Below, one piece after another: positions 8,072 through 16,355 of a stretch of 64,000 nt of DNA. The notes beneath the pieces were generated by a model that was given only the letters and a program-made list of their open reading frames with translations, made no database searches and was not told the origin of the DNA. This DNA is from JACCZX01 sp963710675 (GTDB taxonomy: Bacteria; Pseudomonadota; Gammaproteobacteria; Burkholderiales; Burkholderiaceae_F), in NCBI GenBank assembly GCA_963710675.1, contig CAVQBE010000025.1, positions 238,516 to 302,515 of the forward strand, in the 5' to 3' direction. Every line of letters begins with the position of its first letter. Within the stretch, counting starts at the first letter, position 1. Both the position numbers and the translations under genes were made by a program.

Positions 8072-8746
8072 ATGAAAATAGCCTGCTGCGTGCGTCTGAT
8101 GATTCGCTGGGCCGTTGTAGCAGGCTTTACAGCGCCGCTTCTAGCGCATGCGCAAATGAAACCAGCGCCAACAGTCGATCCTGCGCGTGGCCAACAGATC
8201 GCCTCGCAGGTGTGCGCTGCGTGCCATGGCGCAGACGGCAATGCGCCGGCAGCAGCCAACCCACGGCTCGCACAGCAGCATCCTGAATACCTCTACAAAC
8301 AGCTGCTTGATTACACCGTCAGGCAAGGCCAGCAGCGTCCGGCGCGCGAGAACGCAATCATGAATGGCTTCGCCGCGCAGTTGTCCGACGACGACAAGCG
8401 CAACGTATCGGCGTGGTTTGCTGCCCAGACGGCGGCGTTGAATACAGCGCGCAACAAACAAACCCTGGAACTCGGACAACGTATCTGGCGCGCCGGCTTG
8501 CCAGAAAAATCGTTGCCGGCGTGTTCAGGTTGCCACAACCCGGCAGGGCTCGGTATTCCAAGTCAATATCCGCGACTCGCTGCGCAGCATGCCGACTATG
8601 TCGAAGCGACATTGAAGGACTTCCGCCAGGGCACGCGCCGCAATAACCCGGCGATGCAAGAGATTGCCGCGAAACTGTCCGACAGCGAGATTCGCGCGGT
8701 CGCAGACTTCGTTCAGGGGCTGCGGGTCAAAGACGCTGTCAAGTAG
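8072..8746 (+). CDS. Dihaem cytochrome c4
   Basis: Periplasmic dihaem cytochrome c of 224 residues that carries electrons to a terminal oxidase or denitrification branch. A signal peptide ends near residue 28 (LLAHAQ). The two haem sites are CAACH at 48-52 and CSGCH at 151-155, with the duplicated c4 domain layout and Met ligands in each half (MNGFAAQLSDDD and MQEIAAKLSDSE). ATG 8072 follows CTGGAGAGAG. In related genomes, as I recall, the ccsB-ccsA haem ligation genes follow; here the gene ends 3 bases before the convergent lysA. Confidence 0.93.
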   Translation: MKIACCVRLMIRWAVVAGFTAPLLAHAQMKPAPTVDPARGQQIASQVCAACHGADGNAPAAANPRLAQQHPEYLYKQLLDYTVRQGQQRPARENAIMNGFAAQLSDDDKRNVSAWFAAQTAALNTARNKQTLELGQRIWRAGLPEKSLPACSGCHNPAGLGIPSQYPRLAAQHADYVEATLKDFRQGTRRNNPAMQEIAAKLSDSEIRAVADFVQGLRVKDAVK

Positions 8747-8749
8747 GCA

Positions 8750-10024
8750 CTACGGCAAGCGCGACTCGGTCGCGAACAATTCTTCGATCGTTTCGCGTCT
8801 GCGCACACAGTGCGATTGCGCACCGTCGACCATGACCTCGGCGGGTCGTCCGCGGCTGTTGTAATTTGAGCTCATTGCCATGGCATAGGCGCCTGCACTC
8901 GCGATCGCAAGCAAATCGCCAGGCTGCAAGACAAGATGGCGATCACGTGCAAGCCAGTCAGCGGATTCACAAACTGGACCGACAACGTCGTACCGTGTGA
9001 CGTCACCGCTGCGCGGCGCAACCGGGATTACATTCATCCAGGCGTCGTACATCGCTGGCCGGATCAGATCATTCATCGCTGCATCGACGATTGCAAAATT
9101 CTTCGAATCCCCCGGTTTCAGATATTCGACGCGCGTAAGCAGCACGCCGGCGTTGCCAACAATCGAGCGCCCCGGCTCGAAGATCACCTTCTTACTGTGG
9201 TGACCACGTGCGTCAAGCCGGGCCAGCAGTGCTTCAATGAGCTCCGATACCTGCGGGGGCGATTCGTTCTGATAGCGAATTCCCAGCCCTCCGCCTAGAT
9301 CGATGTGCTGAAGGTGAATTTTTTCGCGTTCGAGCGCATCGACCAGGTCGATGATGCGATCGGCGGCCTCGACGTAGGGAGCGATCTCGGTGATTTGAGA
9401 GCCAATATGGCATCCAAGTCCAGTGAGCTCCAGCGCTGGCCTAGCGCATGCAAGCCGGCAGAGTGCCAGCGTGTCATCGTATGCAACACCAAACTTGTTA
9501 TTTTTCAGACCGGTCGAGATGTGCCGATGCGTCCGGGCATCAATGTCCGGATTGACACGCAGCGCAACCCGCGCCCGTCGCCGTAGTCGTTGTGCCACCG
9601 AATCGATGCGATCGAGCTCCCCGGATGACTCGACGTTGAAGCATGCAACGTTGGCCTTCAGTGCAGCTTCGATTTCGGGCTCGCTCTTTCCTACGCCCGA
9701 GAAAACAGTCTTGCCAACGTCGCCGCCAGCAGCCAAGACCCGAGCAAGTTCTCCTCCGGAGACAATGTCAAATCCAGCATTGCGCCGGGCCAGCACGTCC
9801 AGCACGGCCAGGTTCGAGTTGGCCTTGACGGCATAGCAAACCAGCGCACTTCGCCCCTTCAGCGCCGCGTCGTAAGCGCCATAAGCGCCTTCGATGGCGC
9901 GACGTGAATACACATACAGCGGGGTGCCATACCGCTCCGCGAGCTCCTCGAGTGCAGCGTCTTCGCAGTACAGTTGGTTTTCGCGGTAGCTGAACGCCTC
10001 GCTGCCCGGCTGCGCGAGACTCAT
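8750..10024 (-). CDS. lysA: Diaminopimelate decarboxylase
   Basis: PLP enzyme that decarboxylates meso-diaminopimelate to lysine. 424 residues from ATG 10024. The PLP lysine is in VCYAVKANSNLAVL, the glycine-rich phosphate site in ELTGLGCHIGSQI and HIDLGGGLGI, and the C-terminal active-site cysteine in VVGPVCESADWLA. The ATG overlaps the stop of lptM (ATGA), the usual lptM-lysA coupling. It converges with cytochrome c4. Confidence 0.96.
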   Translation of the reverse strand: MSLAQPGSEAFSYRENQLYCEDAALEELAERYGTPLYVYSRRAIEGAYGAYDAALKGRSALVCYAVKANSNLAVLDVLARRNAGFDIVSGGELARVLAAGGDVGKTVFSGVGKSEPEIEAALKANVACFNVESSGELDRIDSVAQRLRRRARVALRVNPDIDARTHRHISTGLKNNKFGVAYDDTLALCRLACARPALELTGLGCHIGSQITEIAPYVEAADRIIDLVDALEREKIHLQHIDLGGGLGIRYQNESPPQVSELIEALLARLDARGHHSKKVIFEPGRSIVGNAGVLLTRVEYLKPGDSKNFAIVDAAMNDLIRPAMYDAWMNVIPVAPRSGDVTRYDVVGPVCESADWLARDRHLVLQPGDLLAIASAGAYAMAMSSNYNSRGRPAEVMVDGAQSHCVRRRETIEELFATESRLP

Positions 10025-10195
10025 TTCTGTTCTGAGGTGGCGGGGACGTCCGGAAAAGGCCGATCGACCGATTTTTTCGGCGCTGATGATTGCTGTGCAG
10101 AAGGTGCCGGCGGCAACGTGAGCGGACCTTTTTGGCCGCAAGCCGATCAGTGTGGGCGCAGTGATCGCGACGAGTATCGTTGTGGCGAATCGCAT
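10021..10195 (-). CDS. lptM: LptM-like small lipoprotein (1-base insertion in the sequence)
   Basis: Small lipoprotein ahead of lysA. The frame from ATG 10195 reads a signal peptide MRFATTILVAITAPTLIG. Dropping one T of the TT at 10140-10141 gives a perfect lipobox LIGC and then the family motif CGQKGPLTLPP, followed by a Pro/Ser-rich tail to TGA at 10021-10023. Corrected length is 57 residues. LptM (YifL) in E. coli assists oxidative maturation of the LPS translocon LptDE; the role here is by homology. Recognition rests on the CGQKGPL motif and the position before lysA. Confidence 0.8.
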
Positions 10196-10210
10196 GGCAA
10201 TCAATCTAAC

Positions 10211-10528
10211 ATGAGCGAATCGGAATTCGTGGAGTTGGCGGAGTCGACACTCGCTGCCATTGAGCGCGCTGTCGACTGTGCGGAGGCCGACATCGAGGCA
10301 TCGCGCACTGGCAATGTGTTGACGCTTGAACTTGCCGATGCGTCGAAGGTGATCGTCAATAGCCAGACGCCGATGCAGCAGATATGGGTCGCAGCCAAAA
10401 GTGGTGCGTTTCACTACGCGCGCAATGGCGATCGCTGGCTCGATACGCGCGACGGCAGCGAGCTGTTTGCGGCGTTGTCGCGCCTGATCTCGGCGCAGGG
10501 TGGAAAAGCGGTCGTGTTGCGAGGCTAA
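10211..10528 (+). CDS. cyaY: Iron donor protein CyaY (frataxin)
   Basis: Bacterial frataxin, 105 residues, which binds iron and modulates the IscS/IscU iron-sulfur machinery. Shows the acidic first helix (SESEFVELAESTLAAIERAVD) and the sheet with NVLTLELADASKVIVNSQTPMQQIWVAA and GAFHYARNGDRWLDTRDG. ATG 10211 is only 15 bases from the start of the divergent lptM, so the two promoters must lie inside each other's coding sequence or be shared. Converges on mrcA with 6 bases between. Confidence 0.94.
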   Translation: MSESEFVELAESTLAAIERAVDCAEADIEASRTGNVLTLELADASKVIVNSQTPMQQIWVAAKSGAFHYARNGDRWLDTRDGSELFAALSRLISAQGGKAVVLRG

Positions 10529-10534
10529 TAGCCG

Positions 10535-12908
10535 CTAGAAGATCTGTTCGCGCACGGATTCTCGTTTGACCTGTTCTTCCGGCGGCAGCATGTCTTCCAG
10601 ACCGACGCTGGCCACGCCCTGGCCGGGCTGATGCTCGACGAAGTAGAACTCGCCGCCCAGATTAACGACGCCGCTGGGCACTTCGCGCGTGGCTTCAGGC
10701 ACACCTTTCAGTGCTTTGGCCATGTAGGAAATCCAGATCGGCAGCGCAAGCCCACCGCCGGTCTCGCGCTCACCAAGCGGCCGCGGTTGATCGAACCCCA
10801 TCCATCCGACCGCTACCAGATCACCGCCATAACCTGCGAACCACGCATCGTGCGAGTCGTTGGTCGTTCCCGTCTTGCCTGCAATATCGGGCCGTTTTAA
10901 AGTGCTTCCGGCACGCGCCGCAGTGCCATAGCGGGCGACGTCCTTTAGCAGGTTATCCATCAGGAACGCATTGCGTGCGCCCAGCACGCGATTGGTTTCA
11001 TCACCTGCCTGCAGCGGCTTGGCTTCCATCAGCACCTTGCCGGTTGCATCGGTGATCTTGGCGACCAGGTGCATATTCGTTCGATAGCCGCCGTTGGCGA
11101 ATATCGAGTACGCATTGAGCATCTGCCAGGGCGTGACCGCACCCGCGCCGAGCGCCATCGTCAAGTACGCCGGATGCCTTTCAGCGTCGAAGCCAAATCG
11201 GGTGACCCAGTCTTGCGCGTAGCGCGGGCCAATCGCCTGCAGGATGCGAACCGAAACCAGGTTTTTGGATCGAGCGAGGCCCTGCCGCAAGCGCATCGGA
11301 CCGTCGAACTTGCCGTCGTAGTTTTTGGGTTCCCATAGCTGGCCGCCGGTCAGATTCGGGTCGATGCTGATCGGTGCGTCGTTGATCAGCGTGCTCGGCA
11401 TGAAGCCTTTTTCAAGCGACGCCGAATAAATGAACGGCTTAAAGCTGGATCCGGGCTGGCGCCACGCCTGAGTCACATGGTTGAACTTGTTCAGATTGAA
11501 GTCGAATCCTCCGACCAGCGCCTTGACTTGCCCATCCTTCGAGCTTGCGGCGACGAATGCAGCTTCGACTTGTGGCAGCTGAACGATTTGCCAGATTCCC
11601 TTGTCATCGCGCGTGACCCGAATTACGGCGCCCGGAACGATCTTGCGATTGGGCTGTGCCTTGGGAGACAACGAAGGGGCGGCAAATCGCAAACCGTCCG
11701 GCTTGATCTCGATTGTCGAGCCGCCTTGCACCATCGCCTTGACTGTTGCGGGCGATGCCTCCAGCACGACTGCCGGCACCAGATTGGGGCTGTCGATCGC
11801 TTCGATCAACGCGTCTTCGATGCGCTGTTCGCGCACGGCTGGATCGGCGTGCAGCTCAATAAAGGCCTCGGGCCCTCGGTAGCCGTATTTGCGGTCATAG
11901 GCGAGAACTTGCGCGCGCAATGCCGTGTATGCCGTTTCCTGGTCGTCCTTGCGCAGCGTTGTAAACACGTTCAATCCACGCGTGTACGTCTCGTCGCGAA
12001 ACACCTCGAAAACCAGCTGCCGTGCCAGCTCGGCCGCATATTCGGCGTGCAGGCGCACTTTGAACGCCTGTTCGACCGCGTAATTGGCGGCACGCGGCTT
12101 TAGTTCCTGCGCAAGCGCGGCGTCGTGCGTCGCCTGGTCAATGTAGTGGAGCTGCAACATTCGCGCTAGGACGTATTGCTGCCGGCCCTTGGCGCGCTTC
12201 GGATTGACGAACGGGTTGTAGGTGGCGGGCGCCACCGGCAATCCGGCCAGCGTCGCGATCTCGGCGGTCGTCAAATCCTTCAGCTTCTTGCCAAAGTAGA
12301 TCTGTGACGCCGACGCAAAGCCATAAGCGCGCTGCCCGAGAAAGATCTGATTCGCATACACCTCGAAAATCCGGTCCTTCGAAAGCGACGACTCGATCTT
12401 GTACGCGAGCGCAATCTCATAGAGCTTACGAACATAGCTGCGCTCGGAGCTCAGAAAAAACGTACGCGCGAGCTGCATCGTGATCGTGCTGCCACCCTGG
12501 CCGCGGCGACCGGAAGCAAAGTTGGAGACGAACGCCCGTGCGAGCCCGGCGTAGTCGACGCCGTGATGTTGATAAAAGCTATCGTCCTCGGCCGCCAGGA
12601 TCGCCTTTTTCAACTCATCGGGAATTTCCGCCAACGGCACGAACTCTCGTCGCTCCTCGCCAAATTCCCCAATCAATATGCCGTCTGCCGTCCAGACCCG
12701 CAACGGAATCTTCGGCCGGTAGTCGGTTAGCGCATCGATCGGCGGCAAGTTCGAATAGACGATTGCGAAAACGAATGTTGCCGAGCAGCAGGCCGGTGGC
12801 GATCCCACCGGCGGCGACGATCCCCAGGATCCGCAGGGCGCGCCAATACCACGCCAGCGGCTCGCGTGGCGCTTCGTCGTCGTAATTGTCGGAATTGCGG
12901 GAGCTCAC
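10535..12908 (-). CDS. mrcA: Penicillin-binding protein 1A (1-base insertion in the sequence)
   Basis: Bifunctional class A PBP that polymerises and crosslinks peptidoglycan. Corrected length about 790 residues from GTG 12908. The N-terminal frame holds a cytoplasmic tail and the start of the membrane anchor (LRILGIVAAGGIATGLLLG); removing one base near 12774-12781 joins it to FVFAIVYSNLPPIDAL. Glycosyltransferase motifs: AAEDDSFYQHHGVD and GGSTITMQLARTFFL. Transpeptidase motifs: serine in PGSSFKPF, SKN in ARSKNLV, KTGTT in AGKTGTTND. The start codon is uncertain (TTG 12935 is also in frame). Divergent from pilM, as usual. Confidence 0.93.
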
Positions 12909-13334
12909 GTGTTTTGTAGTGACCGGCGTTCGCAACGGCGAGTTAGGCGTGTGAGCGACCGCTTTTTTGCGCTTCGCTGCTGAGAGAGTACGAGATTATA
13001 GGAGTCGGTATGCGCAAGCGCGTTCTGGGTAAAGCTCATGTTGGACGCTGGCTGGCGACAGATGTTCGTTGTTAATCCCTCAAAGAGGGCACGATTAGGC
13101 CGAACACGGGGCTTGTGTGGCTTTTGCGTATGTTGATAGGATTTCGCGTAGCGTCCGATAAATCTGCGGTAAACGCTCGAAACATAAGGAAAAACAGGTT
13201 TCGATCCGACTGCGCCGATCGGGATCTTGGGGGATCGAGGAGACGGGGGTCCGTTTTCTTCGCTCATTGTCTTGCCGATTCATGGAGTGCGCGGTTGAGC
13301 ACTCGTTCAAGCGTCGCCAGCTGGGAGCATCACC
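12909..13334. other. Intergenic region between mrcA and pilM
   Basis: 426 bases between two divergent genes, so it must hold both promoters. I see a perfect TATAAT on the minus strand (12995-13000) for mrcA and a 6-bp hairpin GAGTGC/GCACTC at 13285-13304, about 30 bases before the pilM start. A 120-codon minus-strand open frame spans most of it but looks non-coding. No sigma-54 site with correct spacing was found for the pil genes. Confidence 0.6.
12995..13000 (-). promoter_or_regulatory. Candidate -10 box of mrcA
   Basis: Perfect TATAAT on the minus strand, about 87 bases before the mrcA GTG. No good TTGACA-like -35 is seen at 16-18 bases, so this is only a candidate. Confidence 0.35.
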
Positions 13335-14412
13335 TTGGCCTTTGATCTGCCTTTTTCGCCTAAAGCGCCGCCGCTGATCGGCCTTGATATCGGCTCGTCG
13401 AGCGTGAAGATCGTCGAGTTGTCCGAGGCCGGCAAGGGCACATTGCGCCTCGAGCGCTATGCCATCGAGCCACTGCCACGGGGATCTGTGGTCGATGGCA
13501 ACGTTGACAAGATTGATGTGGTGGCCGAAGCAGTGAGGCGCGCTTGGCGCCGCGCGGGCGGCAAAGTCAAAAACGTCGCGATGGCATTGCCGGCGTCGGC
13601 CGTCATCACCAAACGTATTGCGTTGCCGGCGAACCTGCGCGAAGAAGAGCTTGAGATGCAGGTCGAGAGCGAGGCCAATCAATATATTCCGTTCGCGCTG
13701 GATGAAGTCAGCCTGGACTTTCAGGTGCTTGGGCGCAATCCCGAACGCTCCGGACGACGTCGAAGTGCTGATCGCAGCTTCGCGTAAGGAAAAAGTCGAA
13801 GATCGGGTGGCGGTGGCCCAAGCGGCGGGATTAAAGCCAATGGTGGTCGACGTCGAGTCGTACTCGGCACGTTCAGCGATCGAGCGGCTGATCGAGCAAC
13901 TGCCTAACAACGGCGAGGGCCTGGTTATCGCGGTGTTTTACATCGGAGCAAATACGACAAGCGTCACCGTGATGCATGATGGCGAAGCAATCTACGAACG
14001 CGAACAACCGTTCGGGGGGCAGCAGCTGACCGGTGACATTTCGCGTACCTACGGCATCCCGAGCGAGGAGGCCGAACAGAAAAAGCGCAGTGGCGATCTG
14101 CCGGCCGACTATGAAACCGCGGTGCTAAAGCCGTTCATTGATACCGCGACGATCGAAATCACGCGCGCATTGCAGTTCTTTTTCACGTCGACGCCGTATA
14201 GCCGTGTCGACCAGATCATGTTGGCCGGTGGTTCTGCGGTTCTAAGCGGCCTGCCTGAAGCTCTGATGGAGCGCTCGCAGGTTCCTGCATCAGTGATTTC
14301 TCCATTCAAAGGAATGGAAATCTCATCGAACATTCGCGAGAAACAGTTGAGGCTGGACGCGCCTGCACTGCTTACGCCGTGCGGATTGGCGATGCGGAGG
14401 TTCGATCGATGA
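13335..14412 (+). CDS. pilM: Type IV pilus assembly ATPase-like protein PilM (1-base insertion in the sequence)
   Basis: Cytoplasmic actin-like protein that binds the N-terminal tail of PilN and links the PilB/PilT motors to the inner-membrane alignment complex. 358 residues after correction. TTG 13335 follows GGGAG. The nucleotide-binding signature is LIGLDIGSSSVKIVEL. The frame breaks in CCC at 13740-13742: removing one C joins LDFQVLGRN to PNAPDDVEVLIAASRKEKVEDR. Second half has VIAVFYIGANTTSVTV and MLAGGSAVLSGLPE. Its TGA overlaps the pilN ATG. Confidence 0.93.
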
Positions 14413-15116
14413 CAACACCTCGCGTCAATCTATTGCCGCATCGCGAAGCCAGACGCGAGCGGCAGAAGAAAGTCTTCTGGTTCATGACCGGACTTTCGGT
14501 CGTGGCCGGGCTGTTGATGATCGCGGTCGTGTGGACCGTGCTGCAGGGATACATCTCGAATCAGGAATCACGCAACGAGTTTATCCGCGCCGAAAACCGC
14601 AAACTCGATACGCAGATCAAGGAGATTGCTTCGTTGCGCGCCGAAATTGACGGTTTGCGCGCACGTCAGCGCGCCGTCGAGGACCTGCAGGCTGACCGCA
14701 ATTTGCCGGTCTATCTAATTGACGAGGTTGCCAAGCAGGTCCCCGAAGGCATTTATCTGCGCGGCATCAAGCAGGAAGATCGAAGGGTCAATGTCAGCGG
14801 TTGGGCAGCGTCCAACGAGCGGGTGTCGGAGTTTCTGCGGAACCTGCAGAACAACTCGCGCGTGCTCGAGCGCCCGGAGTTAATCGAGATCAAGGTCGCC
14901 GGCGCAGGTCCACAGGGGGTCAACCGCCGCGTTTTCGAGTTCTCGCTGAATTTTTCGCTGAAGCAGACACCGGAGCGCGCATTGATGCAGGCTGCTCAGC
15001 CGGGTGCGCCGCGGACCGCGCTGGTGCCGACGTCTCCCGTGCCCACTGCCGTGCAATCGACGCCGAGCATCACGTCGTCTTCGGCGCCTGTACCTGCAAC
15101 GCCCGCAACCAAGTAG
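14409..15116 (+). CDS. pilN: Type IV pilus inner-membrane protein PilN
   Basis: Inner-membrane alignment subcomplex protein, 235 residues. The N-terminus MTTPRVNLLPHREARR contains the INLLP-type motif that PilM binds. One transmembrane helix at about residues 24-46 (MTGLSVVAGLLMIAVVWTVL) is followed by a coiled coil and a ferredoxin-like periplasmic domain (IYLRGIKQEDRRVNVSGWA). The C-terminal Pro/Ser/Thr-rich tail is longer than usual. Overlaps pilM by 4 bases. Confidence 0.94.
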   Translation: MTTPRVNLLPHREARRERQKKVFWFMTGLSVVAGLLMIAVVWTVLQGYISNQESRNEFIRAENRKLDTQIKEIASLRAEIDGLRARQRAVEDLQADRNLPVYLIDEVAKQVPEGIYLRGIKQEDRRVNVSGWAASNERVSEFLRNLQNNSRVLERPELIEIKVAGAGPQGVNRRVFEFSLNFSLKQTPERALMQAAQPGAPRTALVPTSPVPTAVQSTPSITSSSAPVPATPATK

Positions 15117-15129
15117 GAACGAGGAATCG

Positions 15130-15780
15130 ATGGCAACCGGTCGTAGTCTGGCATCACAGTTTCAGGGCTTGAGCCTGGATAACGTCGGCTCATGGCCAGC
15201 AGCGCCGCGCATCGCGATGTGGGTGTTCCTAATTTTGGTATGCGGCGTAGGGGGCTGGTTTGGTCTTTGGAGCGGCCAGAAAGAGCAGCTCGAGCAACTG
15301 CAGACCGAAGAGCAGAAGCTAAAAGACGAATACAAGGGCAAGCTGCAGCAGGCCGTCAATCTCGAGGAATTGCGCAAGCAGCGCGAGCAGGTGAGTCAAT
15401 ATGTGTTGACCCTTGAGAAGCAGTTGCCAAGCAAGTCCGAAATGGACGCGCTGCTATCGGACATTAACCAGGCAGGCGTCGGACGAGGACTTGACTTTGA
15501 ATTGTTTCGCCCAGGACAGACGAACGTGCGTGAGTACTACGCCGAGCTGCCCATCGCGGTCAAGGTATCGGGGAAGTATCACGATCTCGGAGCGTTTGCG
15601 AGCGATATTGCCAATCTGCCGCGCATCGTCACATTGAACAACGTCAATGTGCAGGCTGGTAAGGGCGGAAGCCTGACATTTGACGCCACGGCCAAGACCT
15701 ATCGATATCTGGATCCCGAGGAAATTGCCGCGCAGCGAGCTGCCAAGGCGAAACTCGAGAAGAAAGGGCCTGGCAAGTGA
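15130..15780 (+). CDS. pilO: Type IV pilus inner-membrane protein PilO
   Basis: Partner of PilN in the periplasmic alignment complex, 216 residues. A transmembrane helix at about residues 30-48 (MWVFLILVCGVGGWFGL) leads to a coiled coil (EQLEQLQTEEQKLKDEYKGK) and a ferredoxin-like domain (LPIAVKVSGKYHDLGAFASD, ILPRI-type strand). ATG 15130 follows GAACGAGGAATCG. The stop overlaps the pilP start. Confidence 0.94.
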   Translation: MATGRSLASQFQGLSLDNVGSWPAAPRIAMWVFLILVCGVGGWFGLWSGQKEQLEQLQTEEQKLKDEYKGKLQQAVNLEELRKQREQVSQYVLTLEKQLPSKSEMDALLSDINQAGVGRGLDFELFRPGQTNVREYYAELPIAVKVSGKYHDLGAFASDIANLPRIVTLNNVNVQAGKGGSLTFDATAKTYRYLDPEEIAAQRAAKAKLEKKGPGK

Positions 15781-16355
15781 GACCCTCGATGACTCTCAAT
15801 CGTTTTAGCGCGATCACATCCGTCACGCTGCTGTTGGCCGCCTGTGGTGGCGGCAACGAAGCCGAATTGCGGACGTGGATGGACGATACGCGCAAGACCA
15901 TGCGGCCTACGACACAACCCGTTCCGGAGCCGAAGCAGTTCACGCCGTTCAGTTATGAGGCAAAAACACTGATCGATCCGTTCGATCCGCAAAAGATGAT
16001 TCTGGCTGCGGCCCGGCAGGCGCAATCGCGGTCGAGCACCAGCTCGATCAGGCCGGATCTCGATCGTCGCCGCGAAATGCTTGAAGGGTATCCGTTGGAT
16101 CAACTGAAGATGGTGGGTACTCTGCGCCAGGCCGGCAATCAGGTGGCGCTGATCGACGCTGCCGGGCAGACGTTCATGGTTCGTCGTGGCAACTACATCG
16201 GACAAAATTTTGGATTGGTCACCAAGATTTCTGAAACCGAAGTGGACTTGAAGGAAATCGTTCAGGACGCCGCCGGCGAATGGATCGAAAGGCCCACCAA
16301 GCTGGAATTGCAGGAAGCCGCCCAGAGAGCCGGGCAACAAGGGAGCAAGCGATGA
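15777..16355 (+). CDS. pilP: Type IV pilus lipoprotein PilP
   Basis: Inner-membrane lipoprotein linking PilN/PilO to the PilQ secretin. GTG 15777 overlaps the pilO stop; ATG 15789 is an alternative. Lipobox LLAAC followed by GGGNEAELRTWMDD. The C-terminal beta-sandwich (YPLDQLKMVGTLRQAGNQVALI, FMVRRGNYIGQNFG) is the PilP/HR domain that docks on the secretin N0 domain. 192 residues from the GTG. Overlaps pilQ by 4 bases. Confidence 0.94.
   Translation: MRPSMTLNRFSAITSVTLLLAACGGGNEAELRTWMDDTRKTMRPTTQPVPEPKQFTPFSYEAKTLIDPFDPQKMILAAARQAQSRSSTSSIRPDLDRRREMLEGYPLDQLKMVGTLRQAGNQVALIDAAGQTFMVRRGNYIGQNFGLVTKISETEVDLKEIVQDAAGEWIERPTKLELQEAAQRAGQQGSKR

Noticed and set aside
7339..8259. Long 306-residue version of EngB
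   Set aside because: The extra 100 residues run into the cytochrome c4 signal-peptide region on the other strand and do not match the family; GTG 7959 has a ribosome binding site and gives the normal length.
12905..13267. 120-codon open frame on the minus strand between mrcA and pilM
   Set aside because: It covers the region where both divergent promoters must lie, has no family resemblance, a basic low-quality composition and no ribosome binding site.
13095..13910. 271-codon frame on the minus strand opposite pilM
   Set aside because: It is the antisense shadow of pilM; the plus strand carries clear PilM motifs.
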